Below, one piece after another: positions 45,630 to 57,249 of a stretch of 64,000 nt of DNA (position 1 is the first letter of the stretch; the number at the start of each line of letters is the position of its first letter). The notes beneath the pieces were generated by a model that saw only the letters and a program-made list of their open reading frames with translations, had not been told where the DNA came from and made no database searches. The position numbers and the translations under genes are program-made. The stretch lies in contig OX419760.1 in assembly GCA_948567375.1 (NCBI GenBank), positions 59,020,911 to 59,084,910 on the forward strand, written 5' to 3'. Source of the DNA: Lunularia cruciata (Eukaryota > Streptophyta > Marchantiopsida > Lunulariales > Lunulariaceae).

Positions 45630-46940
45630 GCCGCTAGTTGGTGACGTCCTCGTCGCCAGTGAAGCTTCAAATTCCTTGATGGCCATCTGTGCATTTTGGA
45701 GGTGAGAAAGAGGTTCCCATGTGGCATCATGAAGGGGATACCCTTTCCAAAGGACCTTGTACTCCGTGTGTTGGCGACGGCCTCGTTGAATATGGCGACA
45801 CGCAAGGATACGATCAACTTCGTACTCCTCATGATCATTGATAGGGATAGGAAGAGGGGGAGGTTGGACTTGAGAGGAAAAGGAAGAAGGATTAGGAACA
45901 AAGGGTTTCAACTTGGAAACATGAAAGACAGGATGGATACGCATGTGACAAGGTAAGGCAAGACGATAAGCAATAGGAGAGATAATATGGGTGATATCAA
46001 AGGGTCCTATCCAATTAGGAGCAAGTTTACGAACTTGGGTATCAAGTGGGAGAGGGAGGTTACTAGAGGATAGCATGGCTTTATCACCAACTTCAAAGGT
46101 GAGATCACGACGATGATGGTCTGCATATTGTTTTTGGCGATTCTGAGCAGCAAGGAGGTGAGACTTGGCTTGTTGGAGAGAGCGGAATATAGTGGTCAAG
46201 AATGTAGAAGTATGAGGAACCTGAGAGGGAGGGGGAGCAAGAAGAGAATCTGGAACAAGCGGATCTTGGCTAAAATTGAGAAAGAAGGGAGAAAATCTAG
46301 TGCTTGCCTGTTTGGAGTTGTTGTAGGCAAATTCTGCAGCTGCAAGACATTCATCCCAGTTGGTATGGTGGACATTGACAAAGGCCCGCAACATATCCTC
46401 CAATGTACTATTGGCGCGTTCAGTTTGTCCATCAGTTTGAGGATGATAGGCCGTGGACAAAGCAAGCTTGGTGCCGAGTATCTGAAAGAGTGCTTGCCAA
46501 AACTTCCCGGTAAAGCGAGGATCACGGTCAGAGATGAGTACGCGTGGCATGCCATGATGCTTGAAGACATTGTCAAAGTAGATTTGTGCTAAGGTTGGAG
46601 CATCCACGGTATCACAAGTTGGTGCCAAGTGGATTTGCTTACTAAGCTTATCCACAAACACCACGATGGCGGTGTGTCCTTGTTTTGTCTTTGGCAAGGA
46701 TGTGATGAGATCCAAGCTCACATGCTCCCAACGAGCGGATGGAATGGCGAGTGGTTGAAGGAGTCCACTCGGCTTCTGGTTGCTGGCCTTGTTCCGTTGG
46801 CAACTCTCACATGATCGGACGAAGTCTCGAACATCTCGTGTCATGTTGGGCCACCACCATTGGCGTTGGAGGGTGCCGAAGGTCTTGTCCACTCCCATGT
46901 GACCAGCTATTGGTAAATCATGGGCTTCTTGAAGGCGCAC
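45630..46940 (-). CDS. Integrase with C-terminal chromodomain of C3
   Basis: Integrase motifs in order are HMGVDKTFGTLQRQWWWPNM (zinc-binding His), CESCQRNK, WEHVSLDLITSLP (first D), LISDRDPRFTGKFWQ (second D) and YHPQTDGQTERANSTLED (E). The GPY/F segment is KLAPNWIGPFDI. Near the end, YEVDRILACRHIQRG and YKVLWKGYP.HDATWEP form a clear chromodomain, which binds methylated histone tails and in chromoviruses directs insertion into heterochromatin. The frame is open over about 460 codons. Confidence 0.95.
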
Positions 46941-46943
46941 AAG

Positions 46944-48500
46944 TCAAAGATCACCTTTGGCTGGAACATAGATCTGGTCTGCATGGAATAAAAGGCCTTC
47001 CTTGAAGGAGAAGGTGTTGTACTCCTTGTCGCATGCTGTCAGACGACCGTGTACCATTTGGAAGAAGGGATCTTGTCGTAGAGCTGATTGAAACTCATTG
47101 TGGACCTTAGGGTCAATGGACACCGTTGTAATTGCCGCCGTGATGAAAGGAAGATCCTTCAAGTCAGGTCGTCGTGATAGAGCATCGGGAATGACATGGA
47201 ACCGACCTGGTTTGTACTCAAGTTTGATGTCCAACAATTGGAGTTGCTCTTCCCATCGATGATGCCGGCTCTTCATGTGCTCCAAGTGTAAGGTCTGCAA
47301 CAATGGCTTGTGATCAGTTCGCATGATCACTTGTTTCCCCAAGAGATAATGCCTCCATACCTTGGTGGCATATACCATTGCAAGTTGTTCCCGATCTCGA
47401 GCAGAGTAATTTCTTTCCGCTGTATTTAGTCGGCGAGACACAAAGGCAATCGGATGTAGTCCATCTGGAAATTCTTGTTGCAACACAGCTCCAATTGCAA
47501 AGTTAGAAGCATCAAAATCAACCACACAAGGTAGTTGAGGATCATATGGTTGAAGAATAGGTCTTGAAGACACCATATGCTTTAACTTCTGGAATGCTTC
47601 TTCATGCTTGGTGGTCCACTGGAAGCTCGAGTTCTTTCCCAAGAGGTCAGTCAATGGTGCTGCCACGTGAGCATAATAGTGGATGAACCGTCGGTAAAAA
47701 CTGGCCAGTCCATTGAATGCTCATACTTCTGTAGCATCCTTCGGGGTAGGCCAATCAGTAATGGCCTTGATCTTCTCTTCTTCCATCTTGATCCCCTCTG
47801 ATGAGATCTTATGACCCAAGAAGGTAACCTCCTTCTGCCAAAAAGCACACTTTGACTTCTTGCAGTAAAATTTCCACTGTCGCAGTCGTCTTAGGACTTC
47901 TCGCACGTGATTCACATGTTCTACCTCTGTCCTGCTATAGATTAAGATATCATCTAAGAACACCACCACGGACCGATCCAATAGTCCCTCCAACACTTGA
48001 TGCATCTGATCCATGAAGACTGCTGGAGCATTAGTGAGTCCGAAAGGTAGAACTCTCCACTCAAAATGTCCATACCTTGTGCGAAAAGCAGTCTTCTGCA
48101 CGTCCTCTCCTTCAATAGGAATTTGCCAATAGCCGCTACGAAGATCCAGCTTGGAAAAGTAGCGTGCTCTACTTAGTTGATCAAGCAGGTCATCAATCCA
48201 AGGCAAGGGATATGCATTCTTCACGGTTTGGTTATTGAGCCCACGATAATCAATACAGAAACGAAGTCCTCCATCCTTCTTTGGAACAAATAGTACCGGT
48301 GCTCCCCACGGAGAGGTACTATGTCGTATGAAATCCTTCTCCAACAACTCTGTAAGTGTTGTTCGCAACTCCTCCAACTCCTTTGGTGAGAGCCAATAGA
48401 TTGGTCTACTCACTAGAGTACTCCCTGGCAATAACTCGATCTTGAAGGGCATACCTCGATCGGAGGGTAATCCCTTTGGCAGATCATCCGGAAACACATC
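46944..48500 (-). CDS. Reverse transcriptase-RNase H region of C3
   Basis: RT motifs are [50 protein letters not shown] and [11 protein letters not shown] (catalytic DD). RNase H motifs are [44 protein letters not shown] and [11 protein letters not shown]. It is a typical chromovirus pol. Confidence 0.93.
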
Positions 48501-48799
48501 TGCAAACTCCTGAACTATCCGATCAACCATTGCTTGATGCGGCACTTGGCCCTCCTCAGATTGTTCTTGTGCAATCGGCTTGATCCACACCGTGAATACA
48601 GACTTATCGTCCTCCAAAGCTTGCTCTATGGCTGCTTCATTCACAAACTTCCCTTCTAGGGACTCATCTCTCTTCCAAGCTTGCTCCATGGTTGCCTTCC
48701 TGGCAAACTTCCCATCTTGGGACTCATCTCCCTTCCAGAATCGCTCTATGGCTACCTTCTCGACAAACTTCCCATCTTGGGACTGACTATTCTTAGGTG

Positions 48800-49220
48800 T
48801 CTTACTCAGAGGTGCCAGACAACCTAATCGGAAATTCCTACCTTGGTGTTGTACTTGAATTTGGTGTCGGGTCCAATCAAATTGAACCTTATGACATTCA
48901 AGCCAAGGTAGACCTAGAATGATATCATAGTGTAGAGGTGCCACTACAAACCTCATACACTCCAAATACTCCTTCCCAATCCTGAAGGTAACGGGATGCA
49001 AGGTGCGGAATGCAGAACCCTTTCTACCATCCGCCATCATCAAACTACTTCCAATCACTGGCTTGATAGGAATACCCAATTCCTTTGCTACTTGCATAGA
49101 CATGCAATTCTCTGAACTTCCAAAATCAACCAAAATTCTACAACCCCGATTAGATATCATACCTTGCAAGTGAAGCAAACTTGCATAGGTCGAGCCTTCA
49201 ATCCCATTGGAACTAATCAA
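48800..49220 (-). CDS. Retropepsin region of C3
   Basis: [20 protein letters not shown] occupies the active-site position (D-F-G-S in place of the usual D-S/T-G), and [19 protein letters not shown] is the conserved closing motif. The D-F-G-S wording is also seen in C2, so it is a family trait. Confidence 0.85.
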
Positions 49221-49246
49221 GCTCCCAATAGGTGGCTCAAAATCTC

Positions 49247-50150
49247 CTACTGGGATTCCTCATTTCCCGGATCATTCCGCTCCATAACCTCCACTTGGGC
49301 AACTTGTCGAGGTTGTCCATTCTTGAGTGGACATTCAGCAATGCGATGCCCCAATTGGCGACAATAAAAACAACCTCCATTTTGTCGTAATCTTTCTCTA
49401 TCTGCTGTGCCAAGTGGTCTTCGCTGGATAGCATCAATCTCTATTGGTACAGGTTCTTCCACTCGTGGTACGGGTAGGTTTTGTGTAGGTCGAGGTCGAG
49501 ACCAAGTTGTGGCAACTAAGGAATCAAACCGCTCAGCCAATTGCATGGCTTCTTCTACGTTCTGTGGCTCTCGCATGGTCACCTCCAATCTGGTTCGTGA
49601 CTTCAATCCTCGCACAAATCGATCCAGAACTTCACCTTCTTGGATATCTAGAATTTGCATGATGATATTCTGAACTTGTGTGATGTAGCTTCTCACTGAG
49701 CCAATCTGCCTCAACTCCGCCAATTTATCTCGTGCAGCTCGGGTGGCATTTATAGTCTGAAATCAACCAAGTATTGCATCCTTGAATTCTGCCCATGTCA
49801 AAATCGGTGTAACAATTTGTCGTTCAGCTCTTTCTACTCGGAATCGCCACCAAAGTTTTGCCACACCATCCAACTGGCTAGAAGCCAAGAGAATTTGTTT
49901 CCGCTCGTCTTGAAGATTGGTGGCTTCAAAGTAACATTCACAGTCAAACACAAAATTCTCCACTATGCCTGGAAGATTCTTGCCTTCAAACACCTTGGGT
50001 TTCGGAAATCGAATGCGATCTTCTCCATCTCGAACTGGCGCTCTGTCTATCTGTTCTCGTCGTTGCTGGTCTCGTTCATCCAACAATCGAGTAAGATGCT
50101 CGATTTGTTGTTGCATTGCAAGGATAACATCCGGTATTGCCGCCATCGCT
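49247..50150 (-). CDS. Gag region of C3
   Basis: It starts with a coiled stretch ([21 protein letters not shown]), then [20 protein letters not shown] and [10 protein letters not shown] of the Gag core, then [20 protein letters not shown], and a CCHC knuckle, [14 protein letters not shown], before protease. It forms the particle and packages RNA. It is interrupted. Confidence 0.88.
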
Positions 50151-50404
50151 ACTACTCTATTCCACTACTCTCAATTTATCTAGTTGATTAACACATAGAT
50201 ACAACACGTCCATCGTTCTCCATAAGTTACAACTGGAAGTATCAAGGGTTCCTCTGACACGGTGATCATATGTAGAAAGTCCTGCCCAAAGCGTGAGGTG
50301 ATGAATTGTGTGAAACAATGCTTTGGTAATATCTGGACATGAAAGTCCCAATGGTTTGGCGGAAGTGGATTTGGTGGTCCATAAATTCCATCCATCCCAT
50401 TCCT

Positions 50405-50416
50405 GCTCTGATACCA
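50405..50416 (-). other. Primer-binding site of C3 (tRNA-iMet)
   Basis: TGGTATCAGAGC in element sense, one base from the LTR end. It is an exact match to the standard plant initiator-Met primer site. Confidence 0.92.
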
Positions 50417-50417
50417 A

Positions 50418-50840
50418 TGTAAAAGACTGAAACCGAGGAGAGAAATAGGAGAATGGAAACTCACATTGGGACACTTGAATAAGGGAAAACTCCGAATGCC
50501 TAGCATGAGCTTTGGCCTTGGTATTTATAGGTAGCATACAAGACCTTTGAAGCTTCTCAAGAAGCTTCCTTGAGCCTCTTTCTTGGAGTGCAAGTCAAGT
50601 TAACTAGGAAGCTTCTCAAGAAGCTTCCTTCTAGAAGCCGCCTACTTGGCGTGCAAGCTAAGCTAGTTAGAAGCTTCTAGAAGCTTCCTTCTAGAAGCTA
50701 CCTGCTTAGGGCGCAAGTTAACTAGTTGGGAAGCTTCCTAAGAAGCTTCTTAGATGCTTCTAGAATATTCTAGGCTATTTTGGCTTATTCTCTACTTCGT
50801 AAGCCCGACTAACTTCGTCACTAAACTCCATATTGTTACA
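50418..50840 (-). repeat. 5' LTR of C3
   Basis: 423 bp, three differences from the 3' LTR by eye. The TATA box is near 50520-50530 and the heat-shock element array is at 50670-50696. Confidence 0.95.
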
Positions 50841-50845
50841 ACTGG

Positions 50846-51370
50846 GATACAAAGTTACCTACAACATTGTGGGCATATCAAACAACGGAAAAATTACTAC
50901 CAAGCAAACTCCTTATTTTCTAACATACGGATTGCATCCCATATTACCAGTTGAGTTTGAAGTACCGACATATAGAATACTTTGTGAAGAATGGTTGTCG
51001 GAGGAAGAAATTCAAGATCTTCGGATCCATCAACTGATGTGGTTGGAAGAGAAAAGAGATGATGCAATGCAAACTACAAAGGAAATTCAAGAACAACGGA
51101 AAGTTCGGCACGATAAAATAATCAAACCTGTGACTGTTCAAGAAGGAGATCTTGTATTATTATATGATAATTGCCACCTATTTTTTCCAAGAAAATTACA
51201 TCTGAGGTGGATGGGACCGTATCGGGTGATGCACATTTATGATAATGGTTCTATTCAACTCGTAGACCTGGATGGCAATCCTTTTGCAAATCGCGTCAAT
51301 GGTTGGAGGGTTAGAAAATATTGGACCCCAAACCCGATGTTGAATAAAAACCCGGTTGTCGGTGTTCGCG
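50846..51370 (+). pseudogene. Integrase of B, part right of C3
   Basis: The core and C-terminal segments continue here: TPYFLTYGLHPILPVEF, RHDKIIKPVTVQEGDLVLLYD, LHLRWMGPYRVMHIYDNG and NGWRVRKYW. This is the usual Gypsy integrase end, with no chromodomain. The polypurine tract follows at about 51386-51397. Confidence 0.88.
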
Positions 51371-51398
51371 GGGATGCTTACATTTGAGGGAGGGGGTA

Positions 51399-54300
51399 TG
51401 TGGTACCCACATTTTTTGTTTTTCTAGGGTGGGTAGTGTTTAAGAAATGAAGTAAGCACGGAAAAGTTGAATTACGGACAAAGAATGGACGGAAGTAACT
51501 GCGGAGGAAAGCCAAAGAAGCTAACATCGGATCCGATGATGGAGGTACTCGGAAGAGGAGTACGCCGGGAACGGTCCGAAGATCACCGTCTTTGGATTGG
51601 AAAACGCAGGAAAGACAAAGACTGTTTAACAACCTCTGTATGTGGCAAGAAAGTACATTTCAAGAAACGGCGGGAGCAGGAGAAGCATGTCTTGATAGTG
51701 ACCGGGAGTGCACGTAGAAGAGAGAAAATCACCGACAAAATCGACTGAAGAATGACTGCAATTTGGGGCAATATAAAATTGCAATTGTGCAGGAGGAATT
51801 CAAACACTCTGAGTAAATTTCCAATTCCTTTGAGTAGTAGTCCTGCAGTAATGCATGTCCGGAAGCCCGTCAAGAGTGAAATTTTCCGGAACCTTGAGGG
51901 AGTTAGAGTGTCTCGTCCAGGAGAGGGTCTGATCTTCCAACAGCGTAGAACAAGAGAACAAATCATGGCAAAGAAGGTGGCCAACGTGTTGGCAATGAGA
52001 GGTTTTGCAATTCGAAGAGTAGATGTAGTAGCTAGAATCGAGGTCTTGGTTAGACTTCGTATTACCTTTTTAGCATGGAACTAGAATTTCAGTTTCTCGG
52101 GAGTGATGGCAAAGATCACTGCAAGTAATTGTGAGGAGGGTCCTGAGGTGGAGGGGAAGAGAGGCAATCCGGCTCAATGGATAGAGTCGGATTGGAAATT
52201 AGTATTGGGGAAAGAAGCAGGAGAGCCAATAGGGGTCACCTTCTATCGGAAGTGTGATGCTGCAGAGGAGATGGCGGAGATTTGTAACTCATTTTTTGCT
52301 CCAAGAACTACAAATGGTTACAAGGTGGAATCCTATCGGGACCGGATCCAAAGAAGTATCATGGAGGCGATGATGGCCATGTTCAAGCCAAAGCAAACAA
52401 CCTACGTGACCATGCAGCAGGTAGTCTTCTTTCATCAGATGTTTGCAGGAGTATCATTGATTTGGGCGAAGTGCTTCCATCACCAAACAAGGCAGATGGT
52501 GGTGAATTGGAGAACGAGCTCGCCACCGCATTATTTTGCACCATTTGCAGCTCACTTCAACTTTGGGCTGAACTTGCTAACCAAAGACGAGCGTCATTGT
52601 ATGGTGTCACACATGCACCCTAATTTGAGACGGGAAGCAGACAAAGAGGAGCGTCAGTATATGTTACATTTGCGAGTGAATGACGAGTACTTTGCAAGGA
52701 CGGGACAGTGAAAGATTGAAGATGTTACCAGTCCAAAGACAAAGAAGCAAAGTAAACCCGAAGAAGCCAAGTCGTCGCCCATACAACAAAAGACTCAGAG
52801 GCTGATGTTGAAGACCGCTAAAGTTGTAAGAGGGGCATCATTGGGATCAGAGTCTGATAAAAAAACTGAGTTGTAGGAAGAAGACTCGGAAGAAGAAGAG
52901 CTCACATTGAAAAGTGAGGAGTCTGGGAGCAAAAGTGAGGGAGAACCAGAAGTCCAACAATCGGTAGTAATAAGTGAGGCTGGTGAGGCGATGGTGGAGA
53001 ACAGGCCAAGACCTGAAGCGAAGGAGGAGTATCTCACGAGGCCGAGTTCAAGAAGCAAAGACAAAGACAATGCCAATATGATGAAGATACGAAGATCGCG
53101 ACTTCAGATGAAGGAGCCGATGACGGAGGAGAAGACTCCAGACAAAGGTGACAAGGAAGAAGCGGAACACTTTGGGATATCGTATTTGACAAAGGTAGTA
53201 ACACCACTGCTGGAATTGTTGAAGGAGCATCAAAGAGTAATTCCTCAAGCTCGTAGGAAGGGGATGAACAAATTGCAGATGGTGAAGTATCTGTTGAAGG
53301 AAGTGCAGGAGCTGCAGGAGCATCAAGTCCAAAGAAATAAAGAAATTGAATATCTTCGGAGGGAGGAAGACTCGAGGAAGAAAACTCTGAGCTTGATACA
53401 AGGAAGCTACACAGAGAAGGAGAAGGAATTGCAGAAGCAAGCCGGAGAATTGAAGGAGCAGGCGATGTGGCTGAGCAAGATGAAGGAGGAAGTGAGTGAT
53501 GTGCGCATTGAAAATGTTCATTTGAAGGCGATGACCATCGTGATGGAGCAGGAGTTGTACAGCTTGAAGAAGAGTGCCGCCGCAAAAGATCAAGCATGGC
53601 AGAGAAAGTTGACGTCCAGGCACAAAGAAGAAGAGCAATTGTGAGAACTTGTCAAGAGCGTAGAACAATAGAATATGAAGTGGTCAGAGGAGAAGAAGAT
53701 ACTAGCTGCAGAATACGAAGACGAGTTGAAGATGTATCAAGCGGAATTAAAGGTAGAACGCTCTCGAGGATATGAGTCAGAATCAGTAGGAGACCTTGCG
53801 GGGAAATTAAGAGCGATCTTAAGCACGGAGGCTGAAGGAAGATTGGAAGAAGCTTGCCTACATGAGTTGAAATTACTTGTGTAGGAGACTAGGAAACAAA
53901 AAGCCAAGGATGTGGACATGAACACCTTGCTAATTTGGTTGAGAGAGCGTGTAGATAGGAAAATGTTAGAGGTAGAGAATAATGTTGGTCTTAGACTGGA
54001 TTTAGTCAATTCCAAATTAGAGAAGATTCGGAAGAGTGTGACAGTGGAAATGAAACCCGATGTTGGAGAAATAGGAACTCAAGTGTCATCGGACTTGCTA
54101 ATTGACACTTTAGAGAAGAGTTGTGTCAAGAAATAAGAGGGTAGGAGTAACCCGGAGCTCAATTGTAGACTGTAGTGTAGAAGTTGTAGAATTAGTGACA
54201 AAATTAGTAGAATCAGTCATACCCGAAGAAGGTGAAATAGTAAGAAGATCATCGAGTTTGGAAGCAGATGATGAGGTCGACATCGGATCCAGATAGAAGT

Positions 54301-55095
54301 CAATTTTGAGATAGGAAAGGATAGATATGAAATGATAGTTTGTCACTTGGGATTTGTAGGTAGGAAAAGATGTTAGGAAGCGGTGTCTAGGTAGGCAAGT
54401 CTGCCGTTTGCTTCAGTATTTAAGTGGAGCATTTGCAATACAATGTTATTCAGTATTCATATTTCTGACAATAGATAAAGCAAAGTGTTGTTCTCAGTAC
54501 TCATCGCTTAAGCTTAATTCCGGTTGTCAATTTTGTGTTTGTATTTATGAGTGTGTGGAGAATTCCGAAGAGCAAGTCAGTGTGTCTGTGGATGTTGGAA
54601 TCTACGGCCTTGATCTTCATTCTGTGTGTTTGATCCTAAGTGAAGTGCATCGGAGCAATGCCTTGACAGGTCTGAGAGGAATTGTAGTATTATTAGTATT
54701 CTGCATTGGTGAGTACAAAACAAAGTTGATGTGAAGCAATTTTGATTGAGGAAGTTTTGCCTTCAGTGGAGAGGTGGAACACAATTCTGAGGCAAAATCG
54801 GTCTTTGTAGTGAAGTGCCATCTTTGAGAGAATCTGAATCATCACAATCAAGAGTTGTTTGGACAGAATTTAATATGATGTGATTATATGTGTGTATTCG
54901 TGACAAGTTGTCAAGATTGTGAGCTTGTTACTCTCTTCTGGGTGTTGTTTCTACCTAAGAGAGTAAAGAAGCCATCAAGAAGAACTGCAATTGTGACTTT
55001 TGACTTTGTATTTGACCAATTCTGGATAGTATCTCTGCGGGAACAAACTTTACTTACCCGATTACCGCAAAAGTGATATTTGTCGGGTTGTCACA
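51399..55095 (+). repeat. 3' LTR of B (3.7 kb, with coding region)
   Basis: It starts TGTGGTACCCACATTTTTTG straight after the polypurine tract and ends GGTTGTCACA before GTTAT. It aligns with the 5' LTR throughout, with a few percent scattered differences, mostly transitions. TATA-like AGTATTTAAG lies near 54415. Confidence 0.92.
51940..54300 (+). pseudogene. U3-encoded coiled-coil protein in the B 3' LTR
   Basis: Second copy of the LTR coding region. A 200-codon stretch (52103-52711) carries the upstream domain (WIESDWKLVLGKEAGEP, VTFYRKCDAAEEMAEI, LNLLTKDERHCMVSHMHP), and a later stretch carries the acidic start and coiled coil. In this LTR the gene would lie downstream of pol on the genomic RNA, as an accessory gene in U3. 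No known function is assigned. It is interrupted. Confidence 0.65.
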
Positions 55096-55100
55096 GTTAT

Positions 55101-57240
55101 TGAGGTGAGCCATTTTTGTCCCCACATGTGGGAAGTGCCATGAAGATAAATGGTTATTGAAATCAGTTCCTTGGTACAAGTGGCAATACTTTGAGTTTAC
55201 ATTTGCCAACATGGATAATTGACCTTTTGTCCAATGGTAGAGAGTGGTCATGGCCAAAGGTTGGACAAAGCTAAAGGTATTGGGAAAAAATCCCTTGGGA
55301 AGGAATTTCCAACCAAAAGGTCCCCTTTGTACATAACACTTATCCACTATCCACTATTTTGATCACAAAAATGGCATTTGTCTGGCTGCACCATTGGGCA
55401 GAACCTTTGCTAAGCCCGATGTCCTTAGACTTGTTCTTCCTATCATGTTATTCTACCTTGCTTCTGACTTTCCTTCTTAGCCAACATAAAACCTTCTTAT
55501 CCTATCACCTAACTCTAATCTTCACTAAAAACTATCAAATTACAAATGAAGGAAAAGAAAAAGAGATCAAAAAGAGGTTAAGTGAGCTACTACTTTAGTA
55601 TATAGAAGATACCAAAATTGATATATAGAAGGTTGGACTAAAGTACTATTGGAAGTGAGAATGATGTTGAAGTATAATAGCATACTACCCGCTAGAATAA
55701 GACCTCCCCAAGAGCAATAAATCAAGTGTCTTATATATCTCTTTCTATAACTAGAAATGGACTAACATCTAGCCCTTGACTAACTAATAGAGTAATCTCT
55801 CCACTTTTATTGATTGTAACCACTTACAATATCTCCATAAAACCTCCAAAGGTTCATTTTCTTGGAAGAAATCTCTAAGGTACTCATAAGCCATCCCTAA
55901 CAAGCCACTTGAGCAAAAGCATAGTGCTATTTATTATGATATAATAGCTTTCTAGGTTGATACTCCAAACCCACTAATGTTACTCTATATCTTAGCAAAG
56001 GATATATTAAGTATAAAGAACAATAGTCTTATCAATGGAACCAGAAATTGACAAAGGGTATAGGGCTTGTGCCTTTTTATTATACTCTCTACCTTGACCC
56101 AAGTACTCACACCACTATAATTAAGTAGAATTTATAGTATCTTATGATTGAAATTGTCTCTTGAAACATGCAACCCAAAAATACTCTTCTTATAAGGTAG
56201 CAAAATCCCTAGTACAAAATCAAAAAATCTAATAGCTACCTCTCTTTACTCCACATGCCCCACTTGTATAACACAAACACCATCTCAAATGGACTCTTCT
56301 TACAAGGTATCCCAACCTCCAGTCCAAATTGTAGAAATGAAATAGCAACCTCTTTATGTACCACATGCACCCCTCTAGTATAACAAAGAAATCATATTAA
56401 GAGTAAGAGAAATAAGAACCTTTCTAATTCTTCCAAAGAATTATGTGCAAATCAATCAAGTGGTAAGCAAAAATTATGCTAAGTCTCATCATGGAGTGCA
56501 TAAGAAAACCTATGGAATAAGACAAATATGGAAAACTAATAGTCCTAAAATTAGCCGGCCTAGGATACTAACATTCTTATCACTTATCATAATACAAAAG
56601 ATGATGAAAAAATAGTTGGATATAGCTTATGTTACTTTTGATGTTAATGATATTGTTATTTTCCTGATGTGTGTATCCCAAATATTCCAACCATAGTCTT
56701 TGTACATTTTTCCACATGTTTATTTACCTGTGTGAGATAAAGAATCTCACAAAGAGTAAGGAGTTAAGAATAAAAATATATAGTTATAAATGATAAAATG
56801 TAATAATGAATATGTGACTTCCAAACATGATAGATATTATCATGCTGTAGGTACTCTTACATAGAAAGTGAATCCATAACTAGCAACAGTTTAAATACTA
56901 ATAACAAGAAATACTATATTTTGCATCTCTCAATACATAAAATGTACATTCACTCACATGCCATTTCACATAAGTAAACTCTATTTCTCCAAAAAATAAA
57001 ATATATAAAATTATTCATAGTTTCTATTTCATCTTTTTATCATTTTCAAACTGAAATTTGATACAACTAGCTATGATATGAATAAAAAATTTAATAACAA
57101 AAATTAAAACATAACTCTTGTAACAAATAATCACTCAAAACCCAACAAACTAAAGTATAGTTATATCTTACCAGTATAGAATAGCAAGTATTTGGGTTTC
57201 TTTCTCTAGAACTAAGAGCTAAGCATTACCAGATTATGAG
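55101..57240. other. AT-rich stretch without recognised genes
   Basis: I find no supported coding region. The first 160 bp resemble 35330-35480 left of element B. The rest has only short chance open frames. Confidence 0.55.
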
Positions 57241-57249
57241 TGAGATGAA

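Larger units (their letters stand above)
45198..50840 (-). mobile_element. Chromovirus C3, young insertion inside B
   Basis: This 5,643-bp Ty3/Gypsy chromovirus is flanked by a perfect 5-bp duplication, ACTGG (45193-45197 and 50841-50845). The two 423-bp LTRs differ at only three positions by my reading, all transitions, so it is by far the youngest insertion in the window. In element sense the order is LTR, tRNA-iMet primer site, Gag with CCHC, protease, RT, RNase H, integrase, chromodomain, polypurine tract, LTR. It looks nearly whole, with about four breaks. Confidence 0.97.
35892..55095 (+). mobile_element. Giant-LTR Gypsy element B, interrupted by C3
   Basis: The LTRs are 3.69 kb each (35892-39585 and 51399-55095), and the element is about 13.6 kb without C3. 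The flanks GTAAT (35887-35891) and GTTAT (55096-55100) look like a target duplication with one later change. The internal region has a primer site, Gag with three zinc knuckles, protease, RT-RNase H and integrase, then the tract GAGGGAGGGGGT before the 3' LTR. RT words (FLDGFSGYNQ, GTFAYNQMPFGL) fit the Tat/Athila side of Gypsy. It is broken, with perhaps a dozen breaks. The LTRs differ by a few percent, so it is older than C3. Confidence 0.92.

Noticed and set aside
45630-46940. A host chromodomain protein (HP1-like)
   Set aside because: The chromodomain is fused to an integrase inside a complete chromovirus with LTRs and target duplication.
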